This document shows, in pieces, positions 8,101-18,785 of a stretch of DNA of 64,000 bases (position 1 is its first letter; every line of letters starts with the position of its first letter). The notes under the pieces were generated by a model. It was given only the letters and a program-made list of their open reading frames with translations. It did not search any database and was not told the DNA's origin. The DNA is from Psychrobacter frigidicola (GTDB taxonomy: Bacteria > Pseudomonadota > Gammaproteobacteria > Pseudomonadales > Moraxellaceae), in NCBI RefSeq assembly GCF_007997305.1, contig NZ_VORZ01000001.1, forward strand, positions 1 to 64,000, read 5' to 3'. The position numbers were made by a program, and so were the translations under genes.

Positions 8101-10098
8101 TTAATCCCTAGAAAGGGCTTCAACTGGATCAAGTTTGGCCGCATTACGTGCTGGCAGGAAGCCAAAAACGACACCAATAAGTGTCGAGCATAGAAAGGCG
8201 GCAATAATAGACGTCGGTGAATAGATAACTTGAAAACTATCACCGCCGATACGATTGATAAGCTCGCCAATAGCAAAGGCCAAGCCGATACCCAATAGAC
8301 CACCCAAGATACAAACCAAAATAGCTTCAATTAAAAACTGCTGCATAATGTCGTTTTGACGAGCACCGACGGCCATGCGTACACCAATCTCATTGGTACG
8401 TTCAGTGACTGATACCAACATGATGTTCATAACGCCAATACCGCCAACAATTAAAGAAATAATAGCGATAGATGAGATTAGCAAGGTTAAGGCAGCAGTG
8501 GTAGATTCAATCGTTTGGCGAATAGAGTCGGAGTTGCGAATCCGAAAGTCATCGGTGCCATGGCGACTTTCCATTAGCTGGGAGATAGCAGACTCAGCGG
8601 CAGAGGAAGAGATGTTGTCATCAATCAATGCTACGAAGCTTTCGATATAGCTGCTACCGATGAGACGCGACATCATGGTAGTGTAGGGCATATAAAGGGT
8701 TGGTGAGTCTACGCCACCGCCAAAGCCGCCTGTATTAGGCGCTAATACGCCAATCACCCGTCCGGGCACACTGCCTATCAATACCACTTCACCAATGGGA
8801 TTGGCATTATCCGGGAAAAAGGTACGTTTGGCATTACTGTCAATAATAATATCCTGAGTGCGCCGTAAGATACTTTGTTCGTCAAAGCCTTGACCTTGAG
8901 CTAAAGTCTCACCAGTTACATCAAGATAGTCTTTGCCCACCCCTTTAACGCTGGCTGCTTCTTGTATGTTGCGGTAGCGTACACTGGTGTTGTTATTAAT
9001 TTGTGGGCTGACACTGACCACATAGGGCTGGTCGGCCACGGCTTGTGCATCTTGCGGGGTTAGGTTGTCATCGTTATATTGGCGTCTAGGGTCGCCATAC
9101 GGGTAGCCATCAGAGACAGTGATGGTGTTAGTACCAAGAGAGCTGATATTGGTCAAAATCTGCGCTTGTGAGCCTTTACCAAGGCCTACGACCGATACTA
9201 CTGAGGCAATACCAATGATGATGCCTAGCATTGTCAATAAGGTACGCATTTTATGGGCACGCATTGCCAGTAGCGACATTTTAAAGGCTTCAAGCAGACG
9301 ATCAATAAAGCTGCTAAATGCGCTCTTACGGTGTCGATCTAGAATAGCTTCAGGCTTTGCTTGCGTTTGCTGGTAGTTTTTGGTTTTATAGTCAGCGACG
9401 ATATAGCCGTCTTTTATCTCAATGACACGCTCAGCCTGCTCAGCAAGATTGGGGTCATGAGTCACCATGATAATGGTATGGCCTAGAGCGTTTAAGTCTT
9501 TCAGGATTTGCATCACGTCATTACCGGACTTGCTATCAAGCGCCCCTGTTGGCTCATCCGCTAGGATGATGTCACCGCCATTCATTAGGGCGCGAGCGAT
9601 AGAGACCCGCTGCTGTTGTCCGCCTGATAGCTGGCTGGGACGGTTATCAACTTTGTCAGCCAGTCCTAAATCAGCTAGTAACTGCTCAGCCCGGTCGCTA
9701 CGTGCTTGTCCATCCATACCAGCATAAACGGCAGGGACAGCGACGTTGTCACGCGCGCTAATATCACCTAGTAGATGATAGCGCTGAAAAATAAAGCCAA
9801 AATGCTCGCGGCGTAGTTTGGCCAATTCATCGGGTTCTAAGCGGTTGACTGATTGGCCAAAGATTTTATAATCGCCAGCACTTGCTTGATCCAAGCACCC
9901 TAAGATATTCATCAAGGTAGACTTACCAGAACCTGACTGCCCAATAATGGAGACCATTTCACCTTGGTTAATGGTTAGATTGATATCATTAAGCACGCGA
10001 ATGGTTTGCTCACCCGCTTTGAACTCTTTAATCAGTCCTTTAACTTGCATTAAGGGGACATCTGTCTCGGCGTTAGAAGTGCGGTCTTGGATATTCAT
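8101..10098 (-). CDS. macB: MacB-type macrolide/peptide exporter, ATPase-permease
   Basis: The inner-membrane ABC component of a MacAB-TolC-type tripartite exporter, 665 aa. The N-terminal nucleotide-binding domain shows Walker A GQSGSGKS (53-60), signature LSGGQ (157-161) and Walker B ILADEPTGALD (about 178-188). A transmembrane helix follows near 290 (LLTMLGIIIGIASVV), then a large periplasmic domain and three C-terminal membrane helices typical of the FtsX-like permease fold. Length matches E. coli MacB (648 aa). The partner macA lies 89 nt upstream on the same strand. There is no outer-membrane gene here, so it probably shares a TolC-like protein encoded elsewhere. Known MacAB systems export macrolides, enterotoxin or lipopeptides; the substrate here is not known. 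Confidence 0.95.
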   Translation of the reverse strand: MNIQDRTSNAETDVPLMQVKGLIKEFKAGEQTIRVLNDINLTINQGEMVSIIGQSGSGKSTLMNILGCLDQASAGDYKIFGQSVNRLEPDELAKLRREHFGFIFQRYHLLGDISARDNVAVPAVYAGMDGQARSDRAEQLLADLGLADKVDNRPSQLSGGQQQRVSIARALMNGGDIILADEPTGALDSKSGNDVMQILKDLNALGHTIIMVTHDPNLAEQAERVIEIKDGYIVADYKTKNYQQTQAKPEAILDRHRKSAFSSFIDRLLEAFKMSLLAMRAHKMRTLLTMLGIIIGIASVVSVVGLGKGSQAQILTNISSLGTNTITVSDGYPYGDPRRQYNDDNLTPQDAQAVADQPYVVSVSPQINNNTSVRYRNIQEAASVKGVGKDYLDVTGETLAQGQGFDEQSILRRTQDIIIDSNAKRTFFPDNANPIGEVVLIGSVPGRVIGVLAPNTGGFGGGVDSPTLYMPYTTMMSRLIGSSYIESFVALIDDNISSSAAESAISQLMESRHGTDDFRIRNSDSIRQTIESTTAALTLLISSIAIISLIVGGIGVMNIMLVSVTERTNEIGVRMAVGARQNDIMQQFLIEAILVCILGGLLGIGLAFAIGELINRIGGDSFQVIYSPTSIIAAFLCSTLIGVVFGFLPARNAAKLDPVEALSRD

Positions 10099-10187
10099 CT
10101 ACCATACTGCCTATATCAATATTGCTTATATAATTGATGTTAAAAGTACGTCTTGCTTGCCAATTATTCAGTGCTAATTATTGACTA

Positions 10188-11600
10188 TTAGAATGGACGT
10201 CCGCCTCTTCTACCTTTACTACCTTTTTCTGGGCCTTCTTCGCTTAAGATAATTTCGTCACCTACCTTTAATCCGCTTAAGATTTGCGCATTAACACGGT
10301 TGTTAATACCCACTTTTACGATTTGTTCAACCACTTCGCCATTGGCTTTGAGGACACGAACTTTAGCCATAGTGGCATTATCACTATTAGCATTGACGTC
10401 ATTAGTATCTTCGGAATTGGCTTTATTGCCACTACCCTTAACAGAGTTATTATCTTTCTCAGCACCAGTAGGTTTTTTAGATTTACCAATAGGTTGCAGG
10501 GCAGCGGAAGGAATGAGTAAAGCATCCTTAGCTTGATTAATAACAATATAAACTTGCGCGGTCATATCGATACGAAAGCGGCGTTCGGTATTGGGTACTT
10601 CAATGTAACCGACATAATAAATGGCAGCATCAGTTGAGCTGGTATCACTAATACGCTCGGGTGCTGGCTCGACGGCCTTAAGGGTAGCATCATATTTTTG
10701 GTCAGGATTACCGATAATATTAAAATATACCGGCATATTTGCCTGTACGTTGATGACGTCGGCTTCAGAGATTTGCGCATTAATGCGGACTGTTGATAAG
10801 TCCGCTAAAGTGACAATGGTCGGTGCGCTTTGATTGGCGTTAACGGTAGTGCCTTGTTCGGTCGTGACTGAGACGACGGTACCTGCCATTGGTGCACGTA
10901 TAGTAGTATAGCTGAGGTCTTCTTGGGCCGTATCAACGTTGGTCTGTGATTTGCGTAGGGCCGCCTGTTGACTATTGATATTAGCTTTTGTAGTCGCTAT
11001 GGCTGCATTAGCCGTATCAATAGAAGCACGGGCGCTGGCAACGGCAGATTTTGCCGTATCAATACGAGTAGCTTGGGTATCGTACTCTTGTTGCGAGATG
11101 GCATCAATAGCGACTAAAGACTGCAAACGCCCGAAGTCAGATTGTGCCTGTTTTAAGTCTGACTGCCGGCTAGCCAGGTCAGCATAGGCACTTTTTAGCC
11201 CTGCTTCACGGCTCAATGCTTCTGCTCGGGCACTTTGGATAGCTGCTTCGCTTTGCTCAAGGCTGGCTTGCTCATTGCTTAAGTTATTTTTTTGGGTGAC
11301 TTGATCAATCTGTGCAATAAGATCGCCTTTTTGTACTTCATCGCCTACTTCAACGAATAATCGTTTAACCTCACCGGATACCTGTGCCCCGACATCAACG
11401 GTATTAAGCGCTTTTACCTTACCGGATGCCATGACGTTATTTTCAATATCGCCAATCTCAGCTATTGCAGTAAGGTAGTTGGGCTGAATATCTTTTGGTT
11501 TTAAGGTTTTATAGGCCAAAGCCCCTAATGCTATGACAATTAAGGCAATAATGGCCCATTTAATAGCAGACTTTTTGCTTAGTTTGCGCATGCTGAGCAT
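10188..11600 (-). CDS. macA: MacA-type periplasmic adaptor
   Basis: The membrane-fusion partner of the downstream macB, 470 aa. An N-terminal membrane anchor (about residues 13-30) is followed by a biotinyl-lipoyl half-motif (VDVGAQVSGEVKRLFVEVGD), a long Ala/Gln/Ser-rich coiled-coil hairpin (about 100-230), the second lipoyl half (TTIRAPMAGTVVSV) and beta-barrel and membrane-proximal domains. Residues about 373-410 are an Asn/Ser/Asp/Lys-rich low-complexity insert not expected in MacA. Two starts are close together, Met1 and Met4, with no strong ribosome binding site. No promoter was identified in the about 175 nt before the gene. Confidence 0.93.
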   Translation of the reverse strand: MLSMRKLSKKSAIKWAIIALIVIALGALAYKTLKPKDIQPNYLTAIAEIGDIENNVMASGKVKALNTVDVGAQVSGEVKRLFVEVGDEVQKGDLIAQIDQVTQKNNLSNEQASLEQSEAAIQSARAEALSREAGLKSAYADLASRQSDLKQAQSDFGRLQSLVAIDAISQQEYDTQATRIDTAKSAVASARASIDTANAAIATTKANINSQQAALRKSQTNVDTAQEDLSYTTIRAPMAGTVVSVTTEQGTTVNANQSAPTIVTLADLSTVRINAQISEADVINVQANMPVYFNIIGNPDQKYDATLKAVEPAPERISDTSSTDAAIYYVGYIEVPNTERRFRIDMTAQVYIVINQAKDALLIPSAALQPIGKSKKPTGAEKDNNSVKGSGNKANSEDTNDVNANSDNATMAKVRVLKANGEVVEQIVKVGINNRVNAQILSGLKVGDEIILSEEGPEKGSKGRRGGRPF

Positions 11601-11773
11601 CCAATTACAGTCAAATCAAGTATGGGTATAGTAAAGGCTTCATGCCTAAAAGGGAACGGCAATTAGTTTGCGAAAGGTTAAGGGAGAGTTAGAGAGGATG
11701 AGGTTTGATAACAGCTATCAGTTATAGCTATGAAAAATGGTTATAAATAAATTCTAGTAGAGTATGTTAACGT

Positions 11774-12877
11774 TTATTTTGTAAGGAACAAACGCTGCCC
11801 CGCTAGTTCTAATGCTGCCTGTAATAATAGCTCCCATGCTGGCTGGCGGATAATCCCTTTAATGGCTTGGTCACAGCGATAAATAAGAGCGGGCCACTGG
11901 GAAGTTTGGGCTTTTGACTGACGCCGGCAAGCTTGCTGGTATAGCCCTTGTTTACTGCGCCAAATTCCGAGTGCTTGCGGATCTTGACCTTCCATCAGTG
12001 CCATAATTTGGCGCATGTCTTTACTGATTGCCCATAGCACTAAGGTGGTCGGCTCATCAGTGACTTGCAGTTGAAATATTATCTTCGCTACCTGCGCGCT
12101 ATTACCCGCTAGCATGGCATCGGATAAATCAAACACACTAAAGTGCGCATCGCTAACTAAAGCCGCTTGTAAATCATTAATATCTAGCGCGACGCTGGTA
12201 AGCACTGTTTTAGTAGTGTTGCTATTACTACCATTATCTTGGCCATTATTATTTGCTACTGCTGGTTTATTACTAGCTGCTAGTTCTGGCGCAAATAAAT
12301 AAGACAGCCGCCAAAGGGTTTGATAAGCACTCAATATATGATGCTCAGTATGTGACATTAACAACTGCCACGCCTCTTGAGATAGCTTAAGACCGAACTG
12401 TTGCGCCTGAATTTGCAACAGCTGCTGGCGTTGGCGCTCATCGTTTAAATTACAATCGATGATGTGACCATATTGCGCAAAAGGCGTGAACCATTTACTA
12501 CTTTGAGCACGGCGGTCTAGCTTAGAGGTTAACCATAATAGGCTGTTACCATTGACCTCTGTCTGGGCGTCAATAGCAAAGCGTTCAATCTCAGTAATAA
12601 CCGCTTTATCCGGTTTATGGTTACCCGTCACAATTAAGGCACTGGCATCATCAAATAAAGACAAACTACCCAGCTCTGACAAAACTTCTTGCCAGCTCTT
12701 GACGGATACCAGCTCAATACGCTTGATTGCATAGTTTTGTGCACGCCAATGTGATCGCAGCGCATCAATGAGCCACTGATGTAATAATGGCTCATCACCA
12801 TGTGCCAGCCATAAGCCTGCTACCGTAACCGTGGGTTGCAGCAGCTTTGGATAGGCTTGGATAAAGATCTCTTGCAT
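11774..12877 (-). CDS. holA: DNA polymerase III subunit delta
   Basis: The clamp-loader delta subunit, 367 aa, which opens the beta clamp during DNA replication. It matches HolA by length, by the N-terminal segment LAHGDEPLLHQWLIDALR, by the SLSLFDDASALIVTG region that contacts the clamp, and by its position directly after lptE, as in E. coli (leuS-lptE-holA). An Asn/Gly/Ser-rich insert of about 24 residues (201-224) lies between helices of the middle domain. No clear ribosome binding site precedes the ATG; the 30-nt gap after lptE suggests a shared transcript. Confidence 0.93.
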   Translation of the reverse strand: MQEIFIQAYPKLLQPTVTVAGLWLAHGDEPLLHQWLIDALRSHWRAQNYAIKRIELVSVKSWQEVLSELGSLSLFDDASALIVTGNHKPDKAVITEIERFAIDAQTEVNGNSLLWLTSKLDRRAQSSKWFTPFAQYGHIIDCNLNDERQRQQLLQIQAQQFGLKLSQEAWQLLMSHTEHHILSAYQTLWRLSYLFAPELAASNKPAVANNNGQDNGSNSNTTKTVLTSVALDINDLQAALVSDAHFSVFDLSDAMLAGNSAQVAKIIFQLQVTDEPTTLVLWAISKDMRQIMALMEGQDPQALGIWRSKQGLYQQACRRQSKAQTSQWPALIYRCDQAIKGIIRQPAWELLLQAALELAGQRLFLTK

Positions 12878-12907
12878 AAGTGTTGTGCTACAAAGTAGAG
12901 AAGATAA

Positions 12908-13615
12908 TCAAGAGTCGGGTGCCACAATGGTTGTTACTTGTGACTTGTTCGCAGGGTTTTTAATAAGTTGCGAGGACTTATTGGTGCTGGCAGGTGACAT
13001 TTTAGGTAGACTGATAGCGACATATTGATCTGTAATACGGCGTGATAGACTGTCATATAACCAATCGCGAATTTGACTGCCTTGCTGGTCGTCGGTACTG
13101 ACTGAGGCCTCGTTATATTGATAGCTGCGCTCAACTTGAATAGGATTGGTTAACGTCACAGACTTACCCTCTTGAATGGTTTGATAAGTGACCTCTGCTG
13201 ATAATACCAGTCTAATCTCGGTTAACACCCCAACCAACTCGTAACGCTTAAAGCGCACGTTTTTGACGTTAATAGTCGCAATCTGTTCAACGCCAGTATT
13301 GCTGGTGGCACTGTTAGTAGAGCTGTTCGCCGTATTATTGTCAATAACGTCTACGCCCAAAGCCTCTAACCGTCTTGTTAACGGTAGTTTCAGTGGAAAT
13401 GAGATACGATTGTCTTCAATGATAAGGGCGGTCTTGGCAACATCAAAGTGCAAAGGGGCATCATAACCACGCAATTGAAAACCACAACCACTAAGACCAG
13501 TTGCGACGCTTACTACCGTAAGCATTGGCAAGGCAGTCAGTAACACGGTAGCCAGCTTTTTTACTCGGCCTTTTGCGTCTGCTAATAACTGCGTTGGTCG
13601 ATCTTGATAGCCCAT
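12908..13615 (-). CDS. lptE: LPS-assembly lipoprotein LptE
   Basis: An outer-membrane lipoprotein that plugs the LptD barrel and helps insert lipopolysaccharide, 235 aa. The lipobox is LSGC with Cys44; the signal sequence has an unusually long charged n-region of about 20 residues. Right after the cysteine comes the family hallmark GFQLRGYD. A Thr/Asn/Ser-rich insert occupies about residues 92-108, and the C-terminal tail is also Ser/Asn/Lys-rich. AAGGA lies 8 nt before the ATG. It sits between leuS and holA, the standard order. Confidence 0.92.
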   Translation of the reverse strand: MGYQDRPTQLLADAKGRVKKLATVLLTALPMLTVVSVATGLSGCGFQLRGYDAPLHFDVAKTALIIEDNRISFPLKLPLTRRLEALGVDVIDNNTANSSTNSATSNTGVEQIATINVKNVRFKRYELVGVLTEIRLVLSAEVTYQTIQEGKSVTLTNPIQVERSYQYNEASVSTDDQQGSQIRDWLYDSLSRRITDQYVAISLPKMSPASTNKSSQLIKNPANKSQVTTIVAPDS

Positions 13616-13654
13616 AATCGTTATCCTTGTTTTTAATCAAGCTGCTTAATAAGC

Positions 13655-16345
13655 TTAGCCTGCTACCACAATATTGACCAATTTATTAGGCACGACAATT
13701 TCTTTTTTGATCTCGCCAGTGATGAATTTTGCCACACTTTCAATGGCACGTGCTTGTGCTTTAAGCTGCTCAGCATCGCCATTTGGCGCGACGTCCATTT
13801 TGCCGCGTACTTTACCGTTAACCTGAATGACCATTGTAACGGTATCTTGTACTAATGCGCTTGTATCAACAGCAGGATAAGCCATAGTTTTGGTATCAAG
13901 TCCTAACTGTTCAAGCAAATGCTCACCAACGTGCGGCGCGTAGACAGACAGTACAATTAGTAAGTCAATTAAGGCTTCATGTTGCACTTGCAAATCTTGC
14001 TCGTTACTGGCCTTAAAGCTACCCAGCTCATTAGCAAGTTCCATCAAGCTCGATACCGGCGTATTTAGCGCTAGGCGTTCACCCAGATCATTGTCAATCT
14101 TGCCAATCGTTTCATGAGTCTTACGGCGCAGATTTTTGGCCGCTTTGGTCAAGCCCTCAGTATTCAAAGCTTCTCGATTAAGAGTATCAAGGTCTAAATT
14201 AGCAGCCGTTAGCGCCTGCATATGTTCAGTGGCAATGCGCCAAACTTTTTTAACGAAGTTATAAGGGCCTTTTAAAGCATCGTCTGACCATTCAAGGGTT
14301 TGATCGGCAGGAGCCGTAAATAGGGTATAAAGACGAACGGTATCTGCACCATATTGGTCAATAGTAGTCTGTGGGTCAACACCGTTATTCTTTGATTTGG
14401 ACATTTTTTCTATTTTGCCAACCGTTACTGGCTGTCCGTCCGCTTTAAGGGTCGCTGTTACCGGATGTACACGCTCGTTATAGTCAATATCGACATCATG
14501 CGGGAAGTAATACGTGGTGCTACCATCGGCATTTACCCGATAAAAAGTACCAGCAAGCACCATGCCTTGGGTCATTAAATTGGCAAACGGCTCATCGCCT
14601 GATACCAAGTTCTCATCACGCATCAGTTTGTGGAAAAAACGGGCATAAAGCAGATGCATAACAGCGTGTTCAACACCGCCAACATATTGATCTACTGGCA
14701 ACCATTTATTGGCGGCCGATTTATTCACCATGTTCTGAGCGTCGTGTGGACTGGCGAAGCGCGCATAGTACCAGCTCGACTCAACAAAGGTATCAAATGT
14801 GTCGGTCTCGCGCTCAGCAGGATTACCACATTTAGGACAGCTGGTATTCACAAACTCTGGAATATTTTTGAGTGGATTACCGCGACCATCAGGTACGACA
14901 TCAGTCGGCAACACTACTGGCAAATCTTTTTCTTCAACAGGGACGGTACCGCAATTTTCACAATTGACCATCGGGATAGGGCAGCCCCAATAACGCTGGC
15001 GTGAGACGCCCCAATCGCGCAGACGATATTGAATCTTTTTATTGGCAAGTGCTTGTGGTTCAAGTTTGGCAAGCATCGCCTCAAAAGATTGCTCAAAGTC
15101 CATACCATCAAATGCGCCAGAATTGACTAAGGTATTGCGCTCGGTATAAGCTCTATTGTCGTCCTCTGCCTCATCAAAATAACCATCAGGAACATTGATA
15201 ACTTGTTTAATAGGTAAGTCATACTTGACGGCAAACTCATAATCACGCTCATCATGGGCGGGTACAGCCATCACAGCACCTGAGCCGTAGCTCATGAGTA
15301 CATAGTTGGCGACCCAAACAGGTACTTTTTCGCCCGTTAATGGATGGGTAACCGTTAGACCAGTATCCATACCAACTTTATCGGCTTTAGCAAGGTCTGC
15401 TTCAGCGACTGAGCCTTTTTTACAAAGCGCACAGAAGGTAGCAATTTCTTCATTGTGCTCAGAGGCATACTGCGCCAATGGATGCTCAGCAGCAACGGCA
15501 ACATAAGTAACGCCCATTAACGTATCAGGACGGGTAGTGAAGACATCTAGCGTATTGTCTTGACCTTCGAGGTTATAAGGGAAATGAACTTCCATACCCG
15601 CACTCCGACCAATCCAATTGCGTTGCATCGTGAGCACTTCAGACGGCCAATGGCCCTCTAACTGATCTAAATCATCAAGCAGCTCATCAGCATAATCAGT
15701 GATTTTAAAGTAATACATCGGAATATCGCGCTTTTCAACGAGAGCGCCACTACGCCAGCCTTTACCGTCAATGACTTGCTCATTTGCAAGTACGGTATTG
15801 TCGACTGGGTCCCAATTGACTGTGGCTAGCTTTTTATAGACCATGCCTTTTTTATATAGTTGCAAGAATAACCACTGTTCCCACTGATAATACTCAGGGC
15901 TACAAGTAGCAAATTCACGTGACCAATCTACTGACAAACCAAGTAGTTTTAGTTGCACGCGCATGTTATCAATATTAGAAAACGTCCATTGGGCAGGCGG
16001 CGTTTGATTCGCAATCGCGGCGTTTTCAGCGGGCAAGCCAAAAGCGTCCCAACCCATTGGTTGCATCACCTCAAAGCCCTTGAGGCGGTAATAACGGCTG
16101 AGTACATCGGAGATGGTATAGTTACGCACATGGCCCATATGCAGCTTGCCACTTGGATAAGGGAACATCGAGAGCATATAGCGGCTCGGCTTATCGCTTG
16201 GCTCATTACCAACTTCAAAGCGCTTGTCTGTAGCCCATTTGGCTTGCTGCGCCGCTTCAATAAGCTGCGGCTGATATACATTAATACTGGCGTCAGTGGT
16301 GTTTACTGGTTGATTATTAGTTGGGGCTATTTGCGAGTTACTCAT
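13655..16345 (-). CDS. leuS: Leucine-tRNA ligase
   Basis: Class I aminoacyl-tRNA synthetase charging tRNA-Leu, about 896 aa. The HIGH-type motif is HMGH in PYPSGKLHMGHVRNYTI and the KMSKS motif is intact in EKMSKSKNNGVDP. A CxxC-type zinc module (CENCGTVPVEE, then CPKCGNPAERE) and the CP1 editing domain (TTRPDTLMGVTYVAVA) are present. The frame is open to 16417, but the ATG at 16345 gives the conventional N-terminus just before the catalytic domain, so I use it. First gene of leuS-lptE-holA. Confidence 0.97.
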   Translation of the reverse strand: MSNSQIAPTNNQPVNTTDASINVYQPQLIEAAQQAKWATDKRFEVGNEPSDKPSRYMLSMFPYPSGKLHMGHVRNYTISDVLSRYYRLKGFEVMQPMGWDAFGLPAENAAIANQTPPAQWTFSNIDNMRVQLKLLGLSVDWSREFATCSPEYYQWEQWLFLQLYKKGMVYKKLATVNWDPVDNTVLANEQVIDGKGWRSGALVEKRDIPMYYFKITDYADELLDDLDQLEGHWPSEVLTMQRNWIGRSAGMEVHFPYNLEGQDNTLDVFTTRPDTLMGVTYVAVAAEHPLAQYASEHNEEIATFCALCKKGSVAEADLAKADKVGMDTGLTVTHPLTGEKVPVWVANYVLMSYGSGAVMAVPAHDERDYEFAVKYDLPIKQVINVPDGYFDEAEDDNRAYTERNTLVNSGAFDGMDFEQSFEAMLAKLEPQALANKKIQYRLRDWGVSRQRYWGCPIPMVNCENCGTVPVEEKDLPVVLPTDVVPDGRGNPLKNIPEFVNTSCPKCGNPAERETDTFDTFVESSWYYARFASPHDAQNMVNKSAANKWLPVDQYVGGVEHAVMHLLYARFFHKLMRDENLVSGDEPFANLMTQGMVLAGTFYRVNADGSTTYYFPHDVDIDYNERVHPVTATLKADGQPVTVGKIEKMSKSKNNGVDPQTTIDQYGADTVRLYTLFTAPADQTLEWSDDALKGPYNFVKKVWRIATEHMQALTAANLDLDTLNREALNTEGLTKAAKNLRRKTHETIGKIDNDLGERLALNTPVSSLMELANELGSFKASNEQDLQVQHEALIDLLIVLSVYAPHVGEHLLEQLGLDTKTMAYPAVDTSALVQDTVTMVIQVNGKVRGKMDVAPNGDAEQLKAQARAIESVAKFITGEIKKEIVVPNKLVNIVVAG

Positions 16346-16547
16346 TGTGGGCTCTAATTGGTTAACACAGATAAAGGAGGATATTTTATTATGGCATAGC
16401 ATAGCGTAATTCAGCAAAAATTGCGATGCTATGATAAGGCAATCGTATGGTGGCTATGCAGTATGTTTGATTGATAAAATGCTAGACTGGGTAAGGTTTA
16501 ACGGTAATTTAAATAAAAATTTAAACAAAAAATAATTTGGAGATAAC

Positions 16548-16925
16548 ATGAGCATTACTATTTACGGCATTAAATCCTGTGACACTATGAAAAAAGCTTT
16601 TAAGAAGCTTGAAGCGCTGGGCGTAGATTATGAGTTTTACGATTATAAGAAACAAGGTATTGATGCAGATAGCGTGCAGCGCTGGGTAGGTACGCTAGGA
16701 ATAGATAAGGTATTGAATAAGCGCGGAACCACATGGCGTAAGTTAAGTGATGATCAAAAAGCCACCGCTGATACAGATGAAAATGCAGCGATTGAATTAC
16801 TACTTGCCAATACTAGTATGATTAAACGTCCGATTATAGAAGGACAGATTGAGAATAAGCATCAAGAACAGCCAGTACTGTTGTGTGGCTATGATGAAGT
16901 AGAGTTTGAAACTACCTTCACATAA
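16548..16925 (+). CDS. ArsC/Spx family protein (YffB-like)
   Basis: A small thioredoxin-fold protein of 125 aa of the ArsC/Spx superfamily, close to E. coli YffB. It begins ITIYGIKSCDTMKKAFKKLE; the single N-terminal Cys10 is in the position of the ArsC catalytic cysteine. NKRGTTWRKLSDDQK and IKRPIIEG are the usual signatures of this group. YffB-like proteins bind glutathione in other species, but their role is not settled, and arsenate reduction should not be assumed. The ribosome binding site TTGGAGA lies about 7 nt before the ATG. Divergent from leuS. Confidence 0.88.
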   Translation: MSITIYGIKSCDTMKKAFKKLEALGVDYEFYDYKKQGIDADSVQRWVGTLGIDKVLNKRGTTWRKLSDDQKATADTDENAAIELLLANTSMIKRPIIEGQIENKHQEQPVLLCGYDEVEFETTFT

Positions 16926-17059
16926 CATCATTATTTAAAAAGTGTATTTTCATAAAATCACTATGACCTTATCTCATTCTGTCTTATTATATTGTTAATG
17001 GAATGAACTTCGTTATTTACGTTGTGATAAACAAGGCAGCATAAGATAAGGAGAGCATT

Positions 17060-17419
17060 ATGAAAAAGTTACTATTAATCACCGCGCTTGCTACCGCCCC
17101 TTTAATAGCTATGACGGCGCAAGCGGCAGATTCCTCTACTAAAATTACCTTTGCAAAAGACAGCTATTGTGGAAGTTTTACTGGTAATATAAAAAATGGT
17201 AAAATTTTTCGTTTATGGCTAAATGCCAATCAAGAAATGAGTATCCGTAATGTGGGCGATGACCAAATTAGCATTGCTTATGTTAAAGGACCCAACGGCC
17301 GTATTGATGTTGGTCGTTATGAAACTTACTCGTCGTTTTACACTGACACTAAAGGCAATCACTATATGAAGTTATACGGCAATAGCAGCCACAGTTCAGT
17401 AGAATTCTGCGCGTATTAG
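17060..17419 (+). CDS. Small secreted protein of unknown function
   Basis: A 119-aa protein with a clear Sec signal peptide: MKK, a hydrophobic core, and a likely cleavage after AQA at residues 20-22. The mature part of about 97 residues is polar and beta-rich. It has two cysteines (in DSYCGSF and EFCAY), which could form a disulfide in the periplasm. I do not recognise a family. AAGGAGAG lies just before the ATG. The gene stands alone, convergent with the small membrane protein downstream. Confidence 0.75.
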   Translation: MKKLLLITALATAPLIAMTAQAADSSTKITFAKDSYCGSFTGNIKNGKIFRLWLNANQEMSIRNVGDDQISIAYVKGPNGRIDVGRYETYSSFYTDTKGNHYMKLYGNSSHSSVEFCAY

Positions 17420-17453
17420 ATAGCGCCACACTACCCTTAAGTTAATCCTGAGT

Positions 17454-17687
17454 TTAAATGAATCGATACTCAGGATTAATTACGCCCATCATAAAGAAGA
17501 ACAGCGATATTAACCAAATTAGCAGGACATACATCCGAATTTGTTCAGCATTCCAATCGAGTGCAAACCAACTGACTAAGAAAAATGAGCGCCAGCCCTC
17601 TACGCGCTTTGCGCCGCCATAACCAATAATCCACCAGATATAAAAGCTATGGATAGCAAAAAGTAGACACCATAACCAAAATGCCAT
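17454..17687 (-). CDS. Small two-helix membrane protein, unknown
   Basis: A 77-aa protein with two hydrophobic segments, about residues 2-21 (FWLWCLLFAIHSFYIWWII) and 50-70 (YVLLIWLISLFFFMMGVI), joined by a basic and aromatic loop. It is rich in Trp. AGGA lies 7 nt upstream of the ATG. It is just upstream of the argB stop region on the same strand as argB, not in one operon by order (argB ends its own cluster and this gene lies after it by 41 nt, so read-through from argB is possible). No family assigned. Confidence 0.65.
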   Translation of the reverse strand: MAFWLWCLLFAIHSFYIWWIIGYGGAKRVEGWRSFFLVSWFALDWNAEQIRMYVLLIWLISLFFFMMGVINPEYRFI

Positions 17688-17728
17688 TATTGATTCCTAA
17701 TATAAGCCATTCCTAGTATAAGTTGGGG

Positions 17729-18649
<921 letters not shown>

Positions 18650-18785
18650 CTAAGGCACAAGTCTTAAACACATGTGAATAATATGCATTTGTATGAATAC
18701 TAAAATTCGCAATAAATAATAATAGTTAAAAAACAGATTTAAAAATACCGTTAGCTTAGGGTCAATACTTGCTTAACCATAACGG

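Noticed and set aside
8022..8330. A hydrophobic 102-codon frame at the 3' end of macB
   Set aside because: The hydrophobicity mirrors the macB membrane helices in a shifted frame; no evidence for a separate gene.
16548..16925. Arsenate reductase
   Set aside because: The ArsC/Spx fold is clear but there are no other ars genes and the sequence is closer to YffB, so an arsenic role is not supported.
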